From Nautilus pompilius (Eukaryota > Mollusca > Cephalopoda > Nautilida > Nautilidae): DNA of 64,000 bases. Shown in pieces: positions 52,423 to 64,000 of this stretch. A program made the translations under genes and the position numbers. Numbering within the stretch: the stretch's first letter is position 1; every line of letters begins with the position of its first letter. The notes under the pieces were generated by a model. The model was not told where the DNA came from. It saw only the letters and a list, made by a program, of their open reading frames with translations, and made no database searches. The stretch spans positions 1 through 64,000 of the forward strand of contig JACATO010002139.1 of assembly GCA_018389105.1 (NCBI GenBank), in the 5' to 3' direction.

Positions 52423-53352
52423 CTAAAAAAGGAGGAGCTTTTTGAAGGCCCAGTGAAAGTCCTTATTCATAAAAGCGTAGATGACAGGGTTCATACCACT
52501 GTTAGCGTAGCCAAGCCAGGTGATGAAAGAAATGGCCACGAACGGTAGCTGGCATGTCTCGCAGAACGACAGCACCTGGTACATGATGAAAAAGGGCAGC
52601 CAGCACAGGGTGTACACTCCGATGACCGTGCCCAGTGTTTTCAACGCCTTCCGGTCGTTGGCCACCTGTTCGGAGCCGTCGTTCGGGGCTGCGGTGTTTA
52701 TCGAGAGCACCTGTGTTCGGACGATCCGCAGTATGGCGGCGTAAGACGCCATCATGACGGAGAACGGGAGATAAAAGGCCGCTGCGGTGGAAAAAAGCGC
52801 GTACACCTGGCTTACAATCAGGTCGCACTTGCCTGTGTTTAGGTAGAGTGTTGCCGGATCGAGGGCGAACCACCCGAGATAGACGGGAACGAAAGAGATG
52901 GCCATGCTGATCAGCCACACGCCCGCGATCGTGACGGCCACCATGCCGTCGGACACCCTCGTTGCGTAGGTAAGAGGCCGTGAGATTGCCCAGTACCGCT
53001 CCAGCGAGATGCAGCAGAGATGGAATAGCGAGGCGCTGCAGCACATAATGTCGCAAGAACGCCAGAAGTAGCAGAAGGCCCAGTCGAACGGCCACCTTCC
53101 CGTAAGGTCGTAGACGAGGGAGAGCGGAAGTACCAGGACGGCGACCGTCATGTCGGCAAAAGCGAGACTGCTGACGAAGTAGTTCATGCGACTCTTTAGC
53201 CGGTCGAAACGAGAGACGGCCACGACAACGAGAAAGTTGCCCACAAAAGCCACAACGGTGATGAGGATGTACAGAATTCCAAGCCCTACCTGGACAGCCA
53301 AAGAAACTACGGCTTCGCCAGATGCATTTTGGTTGGTGGTGGTTTGATTCAT
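52423..53352 (-). CDS. Aminergic class A G-protein-coupled receptor, intronless
   Basis: A 309-residue seven-helix receptor in one open frame. Helices lie at about 22-46, 58-82, 94-117, 138-160, 182-208, 238-261 and 269-292. Class A landmarks: N39, D67, C94 (disulfide partner C176), E118-R119-Y120, W146, P196, C250-W251-L252-P253, N288-P289. Amine-receptor landmarks: D101 for the ligand amine, S188 and T189 in helix 5 (Ala at the third Ser position, 192), F254-F255, W279 and Y282. N2 and N9 are glycosylation sequons. The short third loop (about 211-236) and KALKTLG entry to helix 6 resemble trace-amine (TAAR), 5-HT4 and D1/octopamine-like receptors; the ligand cannot be fixed. The start is supported by an in-frame TAG 48 bp upstream (53400-53398) and G at -3. 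The tail stops 17 residues after NPVIY without a palmitoylation Cys, which is unusually short. It acts at the plasma membrane. Confidence 0.95.
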   Translation of the reverse strand: MNQTTTNQNASGEAVVSLAVQVGLGILYILITVVAFVGNFLVVVAVSRFDRLKSRMNYFVSSLAFADMTVAVLVLPLSLVYDLTGRWPFDWAFCYFWRSCDIMCCSASLFHLCCISLERYWAISRPLTYATRVSDGMVAVTIAGVWLISMAISFVPVYLGWFALDPATLYLNTGKCDLIVSQVYALFSTAAAFYLPFSVMMASYAAILRIVRTQVLSINTAAPNDGSEQVANDRKALKTLGTVIGVYTLCWLPFFIMYQVLSFCETCQLPFVAISFITWLGYANSGMNPVIYAFMNKDFHWAFKKLLLF

Positions 53353-53406
53353 TCCGCTGAAACACTGCCTTGAAATCCAACTCTGTCCCCGACTGATCTA
53401 CGGTGA

Positions 53407-53413
53407 TTATATA
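53407..53413 (-). promoter_or_regulatory. TATA box of the GPCR gene
   Basis: TATATAA on the minus strand, about 55 bp upstream of the ATG, implies a start site near 53380 and a 5' leader of only about 30 bases. Inferred from position and match. Confidence 0.6.
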
Positions 53414-53441
53414 TCCTCGATCTCGCCACCGCACGGCCCTG

Positions 53442-53446
53442 ATTGG
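53442..53446 (-). promoter_or_regulatory. CCAAT box of the GPCR gene
   Basis: GAGCCAATCAGG on the minus strand is an excellent NF-Y/CCAAT context, about 29 bp upstream of the TATA box. Box order and strand agree with the receptor gene. Confidence 0.6.
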
Positions 53447-54672
53447 CTCCCTTAAATCTCAGGCATTTTCTCCCTGCTATTCCGCTTGTCCAGCATATAA
53501 ACTTGTCCGCGTAGTACGAATTTATCATTAAAATAAATCTAATCAACTGGAAAAACTATTTAGCTGGCACAAATGAGAAAACTTTCACGACATCAAGGTC
53601 AAAGAACAACAAACCTGTTCATTATTTTAAGGTGAAAATATAGAGAAATTTCCATTTAGAAACTCGTTTGTATACGTTTCTCCTTATATTTATGACTTCA
53701 AAATTAATTATCTCATGGTTTCAAAACGCATTTACTTGTGCTAACCAGGTGTTTGTTTGTCGCGATTTTGTATCTGAAACCTTAATTTCTTTCAAACTAT
53801 TCGGGTAAACATTTTCGGCAAATTCTAGCATAGAAACACCAACATTATAATGGTTGATAAAAATTGAATACCATTTTCCTATTATTAATAAATAGCTAAG
53901 TAAAACTTTTCTTTGTTAGAGGTTCTAAGAGATCCTGTTTACCAGCGATAATGAAGTTGTTTACTATCACTCTGTACCGGAATAACGAGTGTCCCACGTA
54001 TGGATTTGCGCAAATGGCAGAAGGAAAAGCCCGTAAATGCCAACCATTTGCTTCTTAGTAGAGGTCGATAAAACTAAATAGAAAAAAATTTTCAATTATC
54101 CGAAACAACGCACCAAGGTCTCGATCTAATGGCGATAAACAATAAAATTAATTGCCACGGTTTACCTTGATGAACTCCATGGACGTTGATACGTTGAGGG
54201 GGGGCTAGAAATGATGCAGAAGTTAGATACGTGCCCAGGTTCGCGCAAGCTATTAACTTCAGTCATTTAGGTGTCAACAGAGACATGGGTTCAGAATTAT
54301 TAGGCCGCGGTCACGTGTTCTCACCAAGACGTTTTCTTCAGTCTCCCGACATATTTATACCTGTAAAAATGAAAGCCGAGCAAACTCGACAGGTTATTTT
54401 ATGATTTGGTGCAAAGTGATGCACATAAACTTATTTCTAAAGTACGTGAGTGTAATTAGAGAAAAATCACCGAACAAAATGCGTCACGTAAACAAAAATA
54501 GCCGGGTGTTCGCGTTGTTTTTCTTCGTGCGGACTTCATCAAAAAACAAATACGAAAACACAAGCAAAGAATTTTTTAAATTGTTAATACTAAGTAACAC
54601 TTACAATTTCTCAACAACATATGTTTTTGATGCTTTAATTAAAAGCTGTGTGAAAATTACTCAAACCCTCAA
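53447..54672. other. Upstream region of the GPCR, no other gene
   Basis: AT-rich DNA between the receptor promoter and the 72 bp satellite. No frame or repeat was recognised. Confidence 0.5.
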
Positions 54673-55412
54673 AGTTTAACTCTTTGTCCACCAGTCGTTA
54701 TTCCCAACGGCTACAACGGTGCATTAATTAACCTAATCTATACGGATTGTCCTTCTTATCTACAAGTCGTTTTTCTTTACGGCTAAAGCAGTATATTAAT
54801 TGAGCTACTCTGTACCGGTTGTCCTTCTTGTCCACAAGTCGTTTTCCACACGGCTAGAACGGTACATTAGTTAACCTAGTTTATACCGGATTTCCATCTT
54901 GTCCAACAGTCGATTTTCCCAAAAGCTAGAATGGTACATTAATTAACCTAATCTATACTAGTTGTCCTTCTTCTCCACTAGTCGTTTTTCCAAACGGCTA
55001 GAACGTTACATTAATTATGTATAACGATTGTCTTTCTTTCCCTCTAGCCGTTTTTTCCCTCAGCATATAGTGTTACATTAATTAACCTTTTTTATACGGA
55101 TTGTCCTTCTTCTCCACTAGTCGTTTTCCACACGGCTAGATCGGTACATTAGATAGCCTAGTTTATATGATTGTCCTTCTTCTCCACCAGTCGTTTTTCC
55201 ACACGGCTACAACGGTGCATTAATTAACATATTTTAAAACGATTGTCCTTCTTGTCCACCAGTCCTTTTCCCCCACGGCTAGACCTGTACATTAAATATT
55301 CTACTCTGTAGGTTTTCCCTTCTTGTTCCCCCAAGTCATCCCCCCACCCACAGCTAGAATGGTACATTAATTAATCTACTTTTTACCGATTCTCTTCTTT
55401 GTCCACCAGGGA
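54673..55412 (+). repeat. Satellite of about 72 bp, 11 diverged units
   Basis: Unit: TTGTCCTTCTTCTCCACCAG, TCGTTTTTCCACACGGCTAG, AACGGTACATTAATTAACC, TA-TCTATACGGA. The CAGTCGTT anchor recurs at 54693, 54765, 54837, 54908, 54980, 55046, 55119, 55189, 55261, 55334 and 55408, a spacing of 66-74. Each unit is pyrimidine-rich on its left and carries TTAATTAA or a near match on its right. Units differ by many substitutions, so the array is not freshly amplified. Confidence 0.93.
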
Positions 55413-58210
55413 CGTACGAACTCCACACGAGTCAGTTACCTTCGGTCAACGAAGTCAGGCTTTCTTTCGAAAAAAGAGTTAACAGAGGTTGTAGTTTCAT
55501 TTAGTTTTAAAATCTTGTGTCTCTTATAAAACTTATATATTAAAAAAATACCTTGTGCATGTTTTGTCTCTTTTTTGTTGATTGGTAATGGCTTATTTAT
55601 TGTGCAAGTATTACTTACTGCTTATTGTCTTTATGTAAATATAAGAATGAACATCCAGAAACATTATTATTCGACAGTGCGTATTAAATCCTTTCCAAAC
55701 AATGTTTTGTTGTATATATGGTAAATGCAGTGAGAAAAAAGATGTGAAATGATAAGTTAGTGGCATTAGAATTATAAAATTTGCAAATGGGAAAAAGAAA
55801 TGATCTTCTAAGTAATTTCCTTCGCTTCAGTAATATCTGGATTAAAATTATATGGATTTAGGCATATGCATAAATAAATACGTAGGTAATCAGTTCTGGA
55901 CGTCTGCATGACTTCAGAGATGATTAACACCCCTGAAAGACGATAGTGCAACTTTTCTGCTAATTATTTCTTTTACTTCAATTTAAATTTACATGAAACA
56001 AATTTAAAATTTGCATTTTGTTTTCTTTTATCCTTATTTTCTTTTTATATTTGTTATTTATATATATAGATTTTCTAGACGAAGTTGTTCTACCACTACT
56101 GTTTGTCTTATTGCTTTCTGTTCCTAACACACTACCGCTACACGGATCTGTCGTTACCAAGGGCTTTATTAATTAAGAAGATGCTGTGTCACACTCCTTA
56201 TGGCCCAACTTTTGCTGTGTGACACAGATTCGAAGGGTGGTGTGCAGAGGGTTAAGGGTTGGTGTTTTAAAAACTGGTAAACTCATTTGTGCTATTCACC
56301 AGTAGTAGGTAAGTTTACTCTCTGTAATAAATGAAAATACACCGAAAGGATTACATATCAGGCAAACGTATTATCCGTTCAGCTCTGAATGGCGTTGTCA
56401 TCATTGCTCCCGTTGCTCTGCGCGGGAGGATGTTACCCGAGTGACGGTCATCTTATTGGACTTTCTTTCCGATATCATATCGAATCTTTCGTCTGAGTTG
56501 CGCCTCTTCGTAGTCAGCCTCCAAGCGATTTCCCCTCTCTGTCGTTCGTGCCTCCAAGAAATAAGAAATTCGATCTCGAAGTATCTTCCGTGTTGGTTGA
56601 TCCGGCGATGGCGGAGACGCTTCAAACCATGGGCCCGACCCCACAGAACCCAGGAAGGTGGTCGTTGGAGACCAGGCACACGTAGCGATTAGATGCTAGG
56701 GAATTTTTTACACGTGGCCTCCTGCGTACACGTTATCAAAGTTGTCAAGAGGAAATCAGAGGGAAAACCAAAGGGGACAGTAAATAGATAAGGTAACCAA
56801 ATATTTTGTTTACGACAACAGGACTGATCGTACTCGCAGTGAACTGGCGCGACCATAACTGAAACAGGGATCGTCTTCTTCGTTATGCTAATTTCTTCTG
56901 CCCCCTCCCAACCAACACCGACCAGCATAAAACCGATCTGCGTTCCGCTCTCCCCAGCCAAAGGCTGCATACTTAAGTTTTCCATTAATTGTAATAACGA
57001 CAACATAAAAGAAATAGTTATATATTTCTAAAGATTAGCATTCGTCGTCTAAGACTATAGTTATAAACCCAAGTGCGTGGGATGTTAGCAAATCCTAATC
57101 CAGTAATTACGGCTGAAGACGCAGAGATCTTCTATCTACTACACCGGGATCTAATTGTGACGGACCTTTGTGTGCGGCCATTGACCACAATCAGCATGGA
57201 ATTGAAAATCACGTGGAAAACATCAGATTAAATATTAGAAATTGTCTTTCTCATCATGATTTCATGAGGAATGCGTGTCGCTAAACCACAAAGGTTTCTG
57301 ATTCTGTGCCATTCTGTTAAGAACGCGATGTTTCACGGAGCAACGTCACACGTGACGTCACTGTTGGATACGCCATCCAGTCACGTGGCGCTTCACGCGT
57401 ACTTAATCCCGTCGATTGCTCTCTCTCTCTCTCTGAATAACTCGGTTACGCCGTGTCGTAGTCTAGGTTCTTTAGATTCAGTCAGCAAGGTATTTCTCGT
57501 CGTCTACTTATATTTTAGTCAGGCAGGAGGTGGGGGTGTTCTTAAATAAATATCTAGAATAGAAAACGATTAGTTGTATGGAGCCAACTGCACGCCATCC
57601 GATTGAGGTGGATTTTGGATACAGTACTCATAAAAAAACTACTTGTCTGGAAACATTCCAACATAGCACCTGTTTCGCATTAATTAGTCGAATGGTTTTT
57701 CTCAACCCAAAGATTAAATGCTTGCTGAACCAGTTACTCTATAAGGGCTCTGTTGTTTTTTTTCTTTTTTTTGATAAATATGCATACATCATTATTTCAT
57801 TTTGAACAAAAATGGTGCTGGCTCTGCGCTAATCTTCAAGTAAACTTATTAAACATGAAAATGTTTGTTTTTTTATCTTAAGAATTCTAAATTTAATCCG
57901 ATAATAAAATATTAAAAACGGGAACAATCAATTCTTGAGACATGGCATCAGACACTGAAGAAACAAACTGCGGAGCTGGCTGCGCGAATTTCCAGGGCTC
58001 TCACCCATCACCCAGCTGATGAAACATTTCCCTTCGGAGTTTGAGGAATTAGAGAATGTTACTTAAAAAATGTCAGGCAATTTTTGTACCTGAGCCAGCA
58101 TTGTGGATGATGTCCAGCTATCAGGCATGTGGATGGAAAAAAAAATCTATAGCCTTGCGTGAACCCTTCGTCTCGCATAGGTAACTCAGCGAAGCTAAAT
58201 AAAAGTTAAC
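55413..58210. other. No recognised gene
   Basis: Includes a CRE octamer overlapping an E-box (CACGTGACGTCA, 57349-57360) and another CACGTG near 57382. An amino-acid-like frame at 56679-56401 (minus) has no recognised domain. (CT)n at 57419-57434. Confidence 0.45.
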
Positions 58211-58217
58211 CCTCTCT

Positions 58218-58262
<45 letters not shown>

Positions 58263-58282
58263 GTACTGACGTCATCTCTCTC
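58211..58282 (+). repeat. (CT)n microsatellite with one CRE minisatellite unit
   Basis: About 50 bp of CT followed by CTGTACTGACGTCATCTCTC, the same module that builds the array at 41 kb. The TGACGTCA is at 58267-58274. Confidence 0.93.
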
Positions 58283-61146
58283 TGGTTGATGAAGTGGATG
58301 TGTAACGTAAAAAAACAACAACAAATCTATAATTAAAAAACACTACGAATCACACAATTTCAGGTTTCCCTGATAAGGCGAACACGAACGTACAGCAGAT
58401 AAACCTACATAAATTAACTGTTTTTATTTTGTTTTGAGTAAGACCCGTTTTGTTCGGAGCCGACTTCACAGGACGGCTTCATTCAGGGCCGACATCTCGT
58501 AAAATAGACAGTGTCTCGGGTGATCGCTTCCCCAGCCGATACCTTCAGGGAGGAAGCCTCGGAGCTTTCGGTCTGCAATGCAATCCGACAAGCACCTAAC
58601 CTTCCCAGCCAGATGGCAGGGCCCAGGGCAAAAAGGATCCCGCCCCCGCCCTTGCGGGCTGGGGACCTTGCGAGCGTGTAGGATTCCCTCAGCCGCCTCG
58701 GTCCCCGACCAGACCCGAGGGGGGTGGGGTGACCACACCCTAAACCCGGACCGACTGTTCTTCAAGATCTTAGAGCTAAATGAAAATAAGCGGAAGCAAC
58801 AACTGGGAGCCGAGGCCTCCCAATGCGGAGTAACACTAACCGAATTCTGTGTCGTTAGAGAAGATGCAGACAACCACGAAATTATCATCATTTTACGTAA
58901 AGCCCAGGTTAGTTTTCCGCTGCATCTAAAGAAAGTTTCCTGCCTGGAAAATAAACTTCTTCTAACGTGAGTTGTGTTTTGAGTGCAGTCTCTACCCCAG
59001 TTCCATACACGAGGCCGCCCGCAGTGACCGGAGAGCCTTCGCCGGTTAAACACCTGACAACGTTGGTTCACAAAGACAGTCATACCGACGTCAGGAACTT
59101 CGTCCATCGCCAGAATCCGGTGCTGGTGGTTGGGTGGTGTGTGTGTGTCTCAGCGCACCGAGGACCTTGACATCCGGCGTAAGCAAGGCTTGAAGCCAAA
59201 CTCGCCAGCCCGGTTACGGAAGAAAATTCCCAGAGGAATCGATTCTGGAAAATTTTTTCCGCAAAGCTGATAATCCCTTATCCCAGACAGAACCGATAAA
59301 ATACCTCCTTTTAAGTCTGCCGACAAGGTGAGAAAGCGAAATCGTCAGGAATGCAGAGGGTTCGGCGAACAAATACCGCCAACGTCTCGGTCACCCGGAA
59401 ACAGTCCCGACGCCCGGGCTTCGATCATTTTCTGCGGGATGTGTAAATGTGACGGAAACTTGTCGCTCGTTATCCGTGCTGTTTTCTGAAAAGAAGGGGC
59501 TGGGTGATCGCGGAGTTATCGAGCCGAAATGGGCAAATAAAATAACTAATTTGATATTTGATACAGGGCGAAATAAGAGAATTTCTTTTATTTATTGGAA
59601 ATAGAAACAAACGTCTAGAACCTCAGACGCTGACCAACAGGTTTAATTTAAAATATTCCCCACATGTAATGAACTCACTGCGGATTTAAAGCCAACACTC
59701 TTCCTTTCGGTGTAGTGTGTGATGCCATTTCGAGATATCGATCAGTCATGAATTTATTTACCGCATGATATTAGTTGTTGAAATCTCGAATTAATGTGGA
59801 AGACAAAATAAAGATTTTTTCCCCCTGCTATCATCCCGCTTAAAGGATCCAAGACCACCTCTGAAAAGTGTTCTGAGCCACTTTCTGCTGCAGTATTCGG
59901 GTTTAATTCTGTCTTTGGGGGGGGGGGGACCGAGTAAATTTAAGATTTTCGCGTTAGTAACTCTACCTATAAAAACACAAGTAGGAAATGTAGGGGAGAC
60001 AACTGCGACCAGTTGTTACAGTGGGGTAAGTTGTTAAATCACCGGTAATTCCTAAATAAAAGCGTAGATAGATGATCCTGTACACAATCGAAGTCATACA
60101 AAGACCAAAGTGTAGGACGTCGATTTTTAATCTGTACGTTTAATTATAGATTACTAATATTGCAACAACTAGATCTGATTATCTTCCCTAATTACAAAGT
60201 AACCGTTAATCTAATTGTCCAAAGTTATAAAACATATCGATGGCTTGAAAATTGTTACCATTAATTAGATGTTTCGTGTGAATCGTAAGTAAGTCAAGAT
60301 TGTTTATTTTATAAATATTGCTTCAAAACCATAACTAATTATTCGAATAACGTTAAATAGATGGTAAAATATGTTTCAGAAAAATCAAAACCATTCCCAT
60401 TTTGTCGCTATGGTGAAAGAGGGGAGATAACTTAAACAGTATTTCTCGCTTCCCACGAATTCAGATAATGTTAAACTAATGTAGCTTTCTTATTAGCTCT
60501 AACTGTGTATTTGATTTATCTTGTTTCACATGTATCAAGCTTGCATTCAAGCGCTGTACTTTATTCGGAATGACTTCTATCTATATATATATATTTTTAA
60601 TGCCATCATTCATTAATATTTGAGGGTAATAACGTAACTTAGGTACGGGCGGCGACTGAATGATTGATACACCCTGATATGGCTTTTCTTCCCCATCCAA
60701 TCACGAAGGCTTCCTTCCACACTTTAAAGTGAATGCTACCAGAATGGCTGACTCTTCTTATTCATATTGAGTCCCTGTGGAAAAGTCTTGGCCTTCATTC
60801 CATCCTAATTTCGCATTAGACCGATGACTTCCTTCCTGCCAGCTGACGTTAAAAAAAATACAATTCGATCTGATTTGGAAGAAATTAATAATAGTGATAG
60901 CAATTTCAAACTATTAATCTGTGTCATAAGTTATTTTCATTTATTCGGGTTAGCATTAATCATTACTTGGTATACATATCTAATGTTATGGGGTTCAACC
61001 TTCGATACGCAATTTAAACCATGGTTCTGTGGTGAGACCGGAATATTTATCCACTATATTGAGCTGTTCTTCCAAATAGAACAATCTTCCGAAATTTTCT
61101 GTGTGTTTTCCTCAGTATGCACTTGATGCTCGAGATCCTCATCATC
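58283..61146. other. No recognised gene; CpG-rich 58.5-59.5 kb
   Basis: The CpG-dense stretch 58460-59560 contains a 213-codon minus-strand frame (59107-58466) and an opposing 130-codon frame; neither has a known domain, and GC-rich DNA makes long chance frames. A G run (11 or 12 G) is at about 59918. From 59.9 kb the DNA is AT-rich and featureless. Confidence 0.4.
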
Positions 61147-61162
61147 GTCATTATTATTATTA

Positions 61163-61214
<52 letters not shown>
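61147..61214. repeat. (ATT)n microsatellite
   Basis: About 22 ATT/TTA units with one phase change. Confidence 0.97.
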
Positions 61215-62202
61215 AGAATGCAGTACATTTCAAACTCCCCACTAACCATTCACACAAAATCCAAGAAGGCACTGACACTTTCGGCCAAACAGTCGTGGGT
61301 CACGCGCACGTTAAGAGCTGCCGTAGTTTTTTACTCACCCTTTCCGGACAGCTTCCCATTATATTAGGTCAGATCGCTGGGAAAAGGAAGATCGGTGGGC
61401 AGCAAAAGCTACAAACGAACAAGAAATTTTAAGGAAGTAACGTGATGACACCCACCCCTTAGCCGGCCTAACGTTCTAGAAAGCCCTTTTTGGATGAAAC
61501 AAGAACTCGGGTTAGTGAGAGTAGCCAATAGCCGCCACCGTTTGCTCGTAAACACGGCTGCTGAGAGATGGTTTCTCAAATGCCACGAGCCAGTATTTCA
61601 GTAATGCTGCCAAACCGTACATCATGTATTCCTCGGCACCATCAGGCGGGGCCGCCAATAGATTGATTTGTCTAGCTACTCTTTAAAATGAGCTTAGTTT
61701 TGGTTGGATTCAACAGACGGAGGAGGGGGGTCAAATAAACGGCTCCTTGGCCCTGCCTTCTTATTTTCTTTATCTACTTATTTTAGTCTTAATATTTTCA
61801 TTCTGATACATCAGCCGGACAACCGATTCCCTTGGTCTGCTTATCCGGCTCAGACCATGGTTCATCTTTGATATACAAGCGTAAATACCACGAGGCTACT
61901 CAGCAACGAACACTTTCAGAAAGACCGTGACCATCATATCCGATAACAGGGTACAGACATCTCGGAAAAGGGTGCAGTTTGCTGGCCGGGGAAAAAAAAA
62001 ACAAAAAAAACTGCCAAGTTCTGAATGTAAACATCCGGGAAATCTGCGTGTAGTTTGTTTGGATTGACAGGTGCTAAAGAAAGACAAACAAGCAAACAAG
62101 ACGGAGCGAATCGTTCAACACAGAGAAATTGGGATGGCGATTTCTCGGGGAAAATATCTAGCGGAGTATTGATGAATTTGTGATTCTTGTAGTGCGAGTG
62201 CG
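61215..62202. other. No recognised gene
   Basis: Mixed DNA without recognised features. Confidence 0.5.
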
Positions 62203-62242
62203 TGTGTTGTTGTTGTTGTTGTTGTTGTTTGTTGTTGTTGTT
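62203..62242. repeat. (TTG)n microsatellite
   Basis: About thirteen TTG units with one extra T. Confidence 0.95.
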
Positions 62243-62980
62243 GCATGAATATCTTTTATGCGTGTTAATAATTTATCTGTCTTTTTTTAAAAAAAAATCC
62301 GATTACTGTTAATCAGTCTGTGTCGTCGGGAAGCATACACAGACTCACAGACTGATAGTCAGTCACCTGCCGATAAAAAAACAGACCATGCTTAGCACTG
62401 GAATCAAAACCCAGAAGTAAACTTCCTTGCTTCTGTCTTCTGCTGAAGAGATTATGTAGACCCGTGTTACGGTTATGATTTTAAATGACAAATCGTTACG
62501 GGGGGAAAAAAAAATACAGTATATTTCATAACTTGTTAGTCAGAGAACGTTCTAGGGATTTATCGGTTTTATAAATGCTGCTGACTTCTACTTAACATCT
62601 TATTTTTTGTTAACAGCTCAAGGCCTCCCACGAACCGTGCATAGTAACGTAAAATATATGCAAAAGAGACACACCTCTTGCAGTTTCACTGATGCGATCT
62701 ACTTTGACCACTCACCTTAGAATTTTGTGCTTTATTTCGGATACTTTTGTGAAGTCTTTTCTCCGCTGTAGGGAAGATTTCTTTACTACTCGCTCTTTTA
62801 GGTCTCTAATACAATAAAGATAAACGTTTCGGACTAAAGAGATTTTTCAACAACGACGACGACAAAGATGCATCCTTAGTTTTTCAACCTCATAAAATGT
62901 TTAGAGAATATCCACGAAGGGAATTAAAAATAAGGGTTTACTCTATTGAATCCAAGACTCTGGAACTACGCGAGGTCTTA
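62243..62980. other. No recognised gene
   Basis: Nothing recognised. Confidence 0.5.

Positions 62981-64000
<1,020 letters not shown>

Noticed and set aside
52502..53434. 310-codon minus-strand frame overlapping the GPCR
   Set aside because: It is the shifted-frame shadow of the GC-rich receptor gene, with Arg/His-rich composition and no domain.
58466..59107. 213-codon minus-strand frame
   Set aside because: It lies in CpG-rich DNA where stops are rare. An opposing frame is also open, no domain or motif is visible, and no promoter or splice context was found. Kept only as a note in the region entry.

Overview
This 64 kb window looks like AT-rich nuclear DNA of an animal. The signs are one intronless, intact aminergic GPCR gene with a TATA/CCAAT-type promoter, two decayed mariner transposons, a decayed non-LTR (LINE) reverse transcriptase, several tRNA-derived SINE-like elements, and very many microsatellites. 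A lophotrochozoan, perhaps a mollusc, would fit the mix of simple repeats, mariners and tRNA-SINEs. That is inference only; nothing here fixes the species.

Layout. 1-8.3 kb: no gene recognised, some ATT/TTG microsatellites and a short perfect hairpin. 8.3-9.6 kb: LINE reverse-transcriptase remnant on the minus strand. 9.6-29.8 kb: no gene recognised; dispersed short repeats (called families A, B and C here), SINE-like units, a 1 kb CT tract (18.9-19.9 kb), a degenerate 72 bp tandem repeat (23.0 kb) and a 350 bp ATT tract (28.6 kb). 29.8-32.9 kb: two unrelated mariner elements in opposite orientation; the second (31618-32867) keeps both terminal inverted repeats and the TA duplication and sits in a GT microsatellite. 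32.9-35.2 kb: two long GT-rich tracts. 35-52 kb: no gene recognised, but it holds SINEs, a minisatellite with twelve palindromic CRE sites (TGACGTCA, 41.0-41.5 kb), a 15 bp perfect hairpin (47.5 kb) and CpG-rich stretches. 52.4-53.4 kb: the GPCR gene on the minus strand. 54.7-55.4 kb: an 11-unit, about 72 bp satellite upstream of that gene. 55.4-64 kb: no gene recognised, more microsatellites, including one copy of the CRE minisatellite unit at 58.26 kb.

Only the GPCR can be called a functional protein gene with confidence. Every other long reading frame lies in a simple repeat, is a shadow of the GPCR, belongs to a dead transposon, or has no recognisable content. No pathway or operon-like arrangement can be read from the window. 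All statements come from reading the sequence by eye; no alignment or database search was run.
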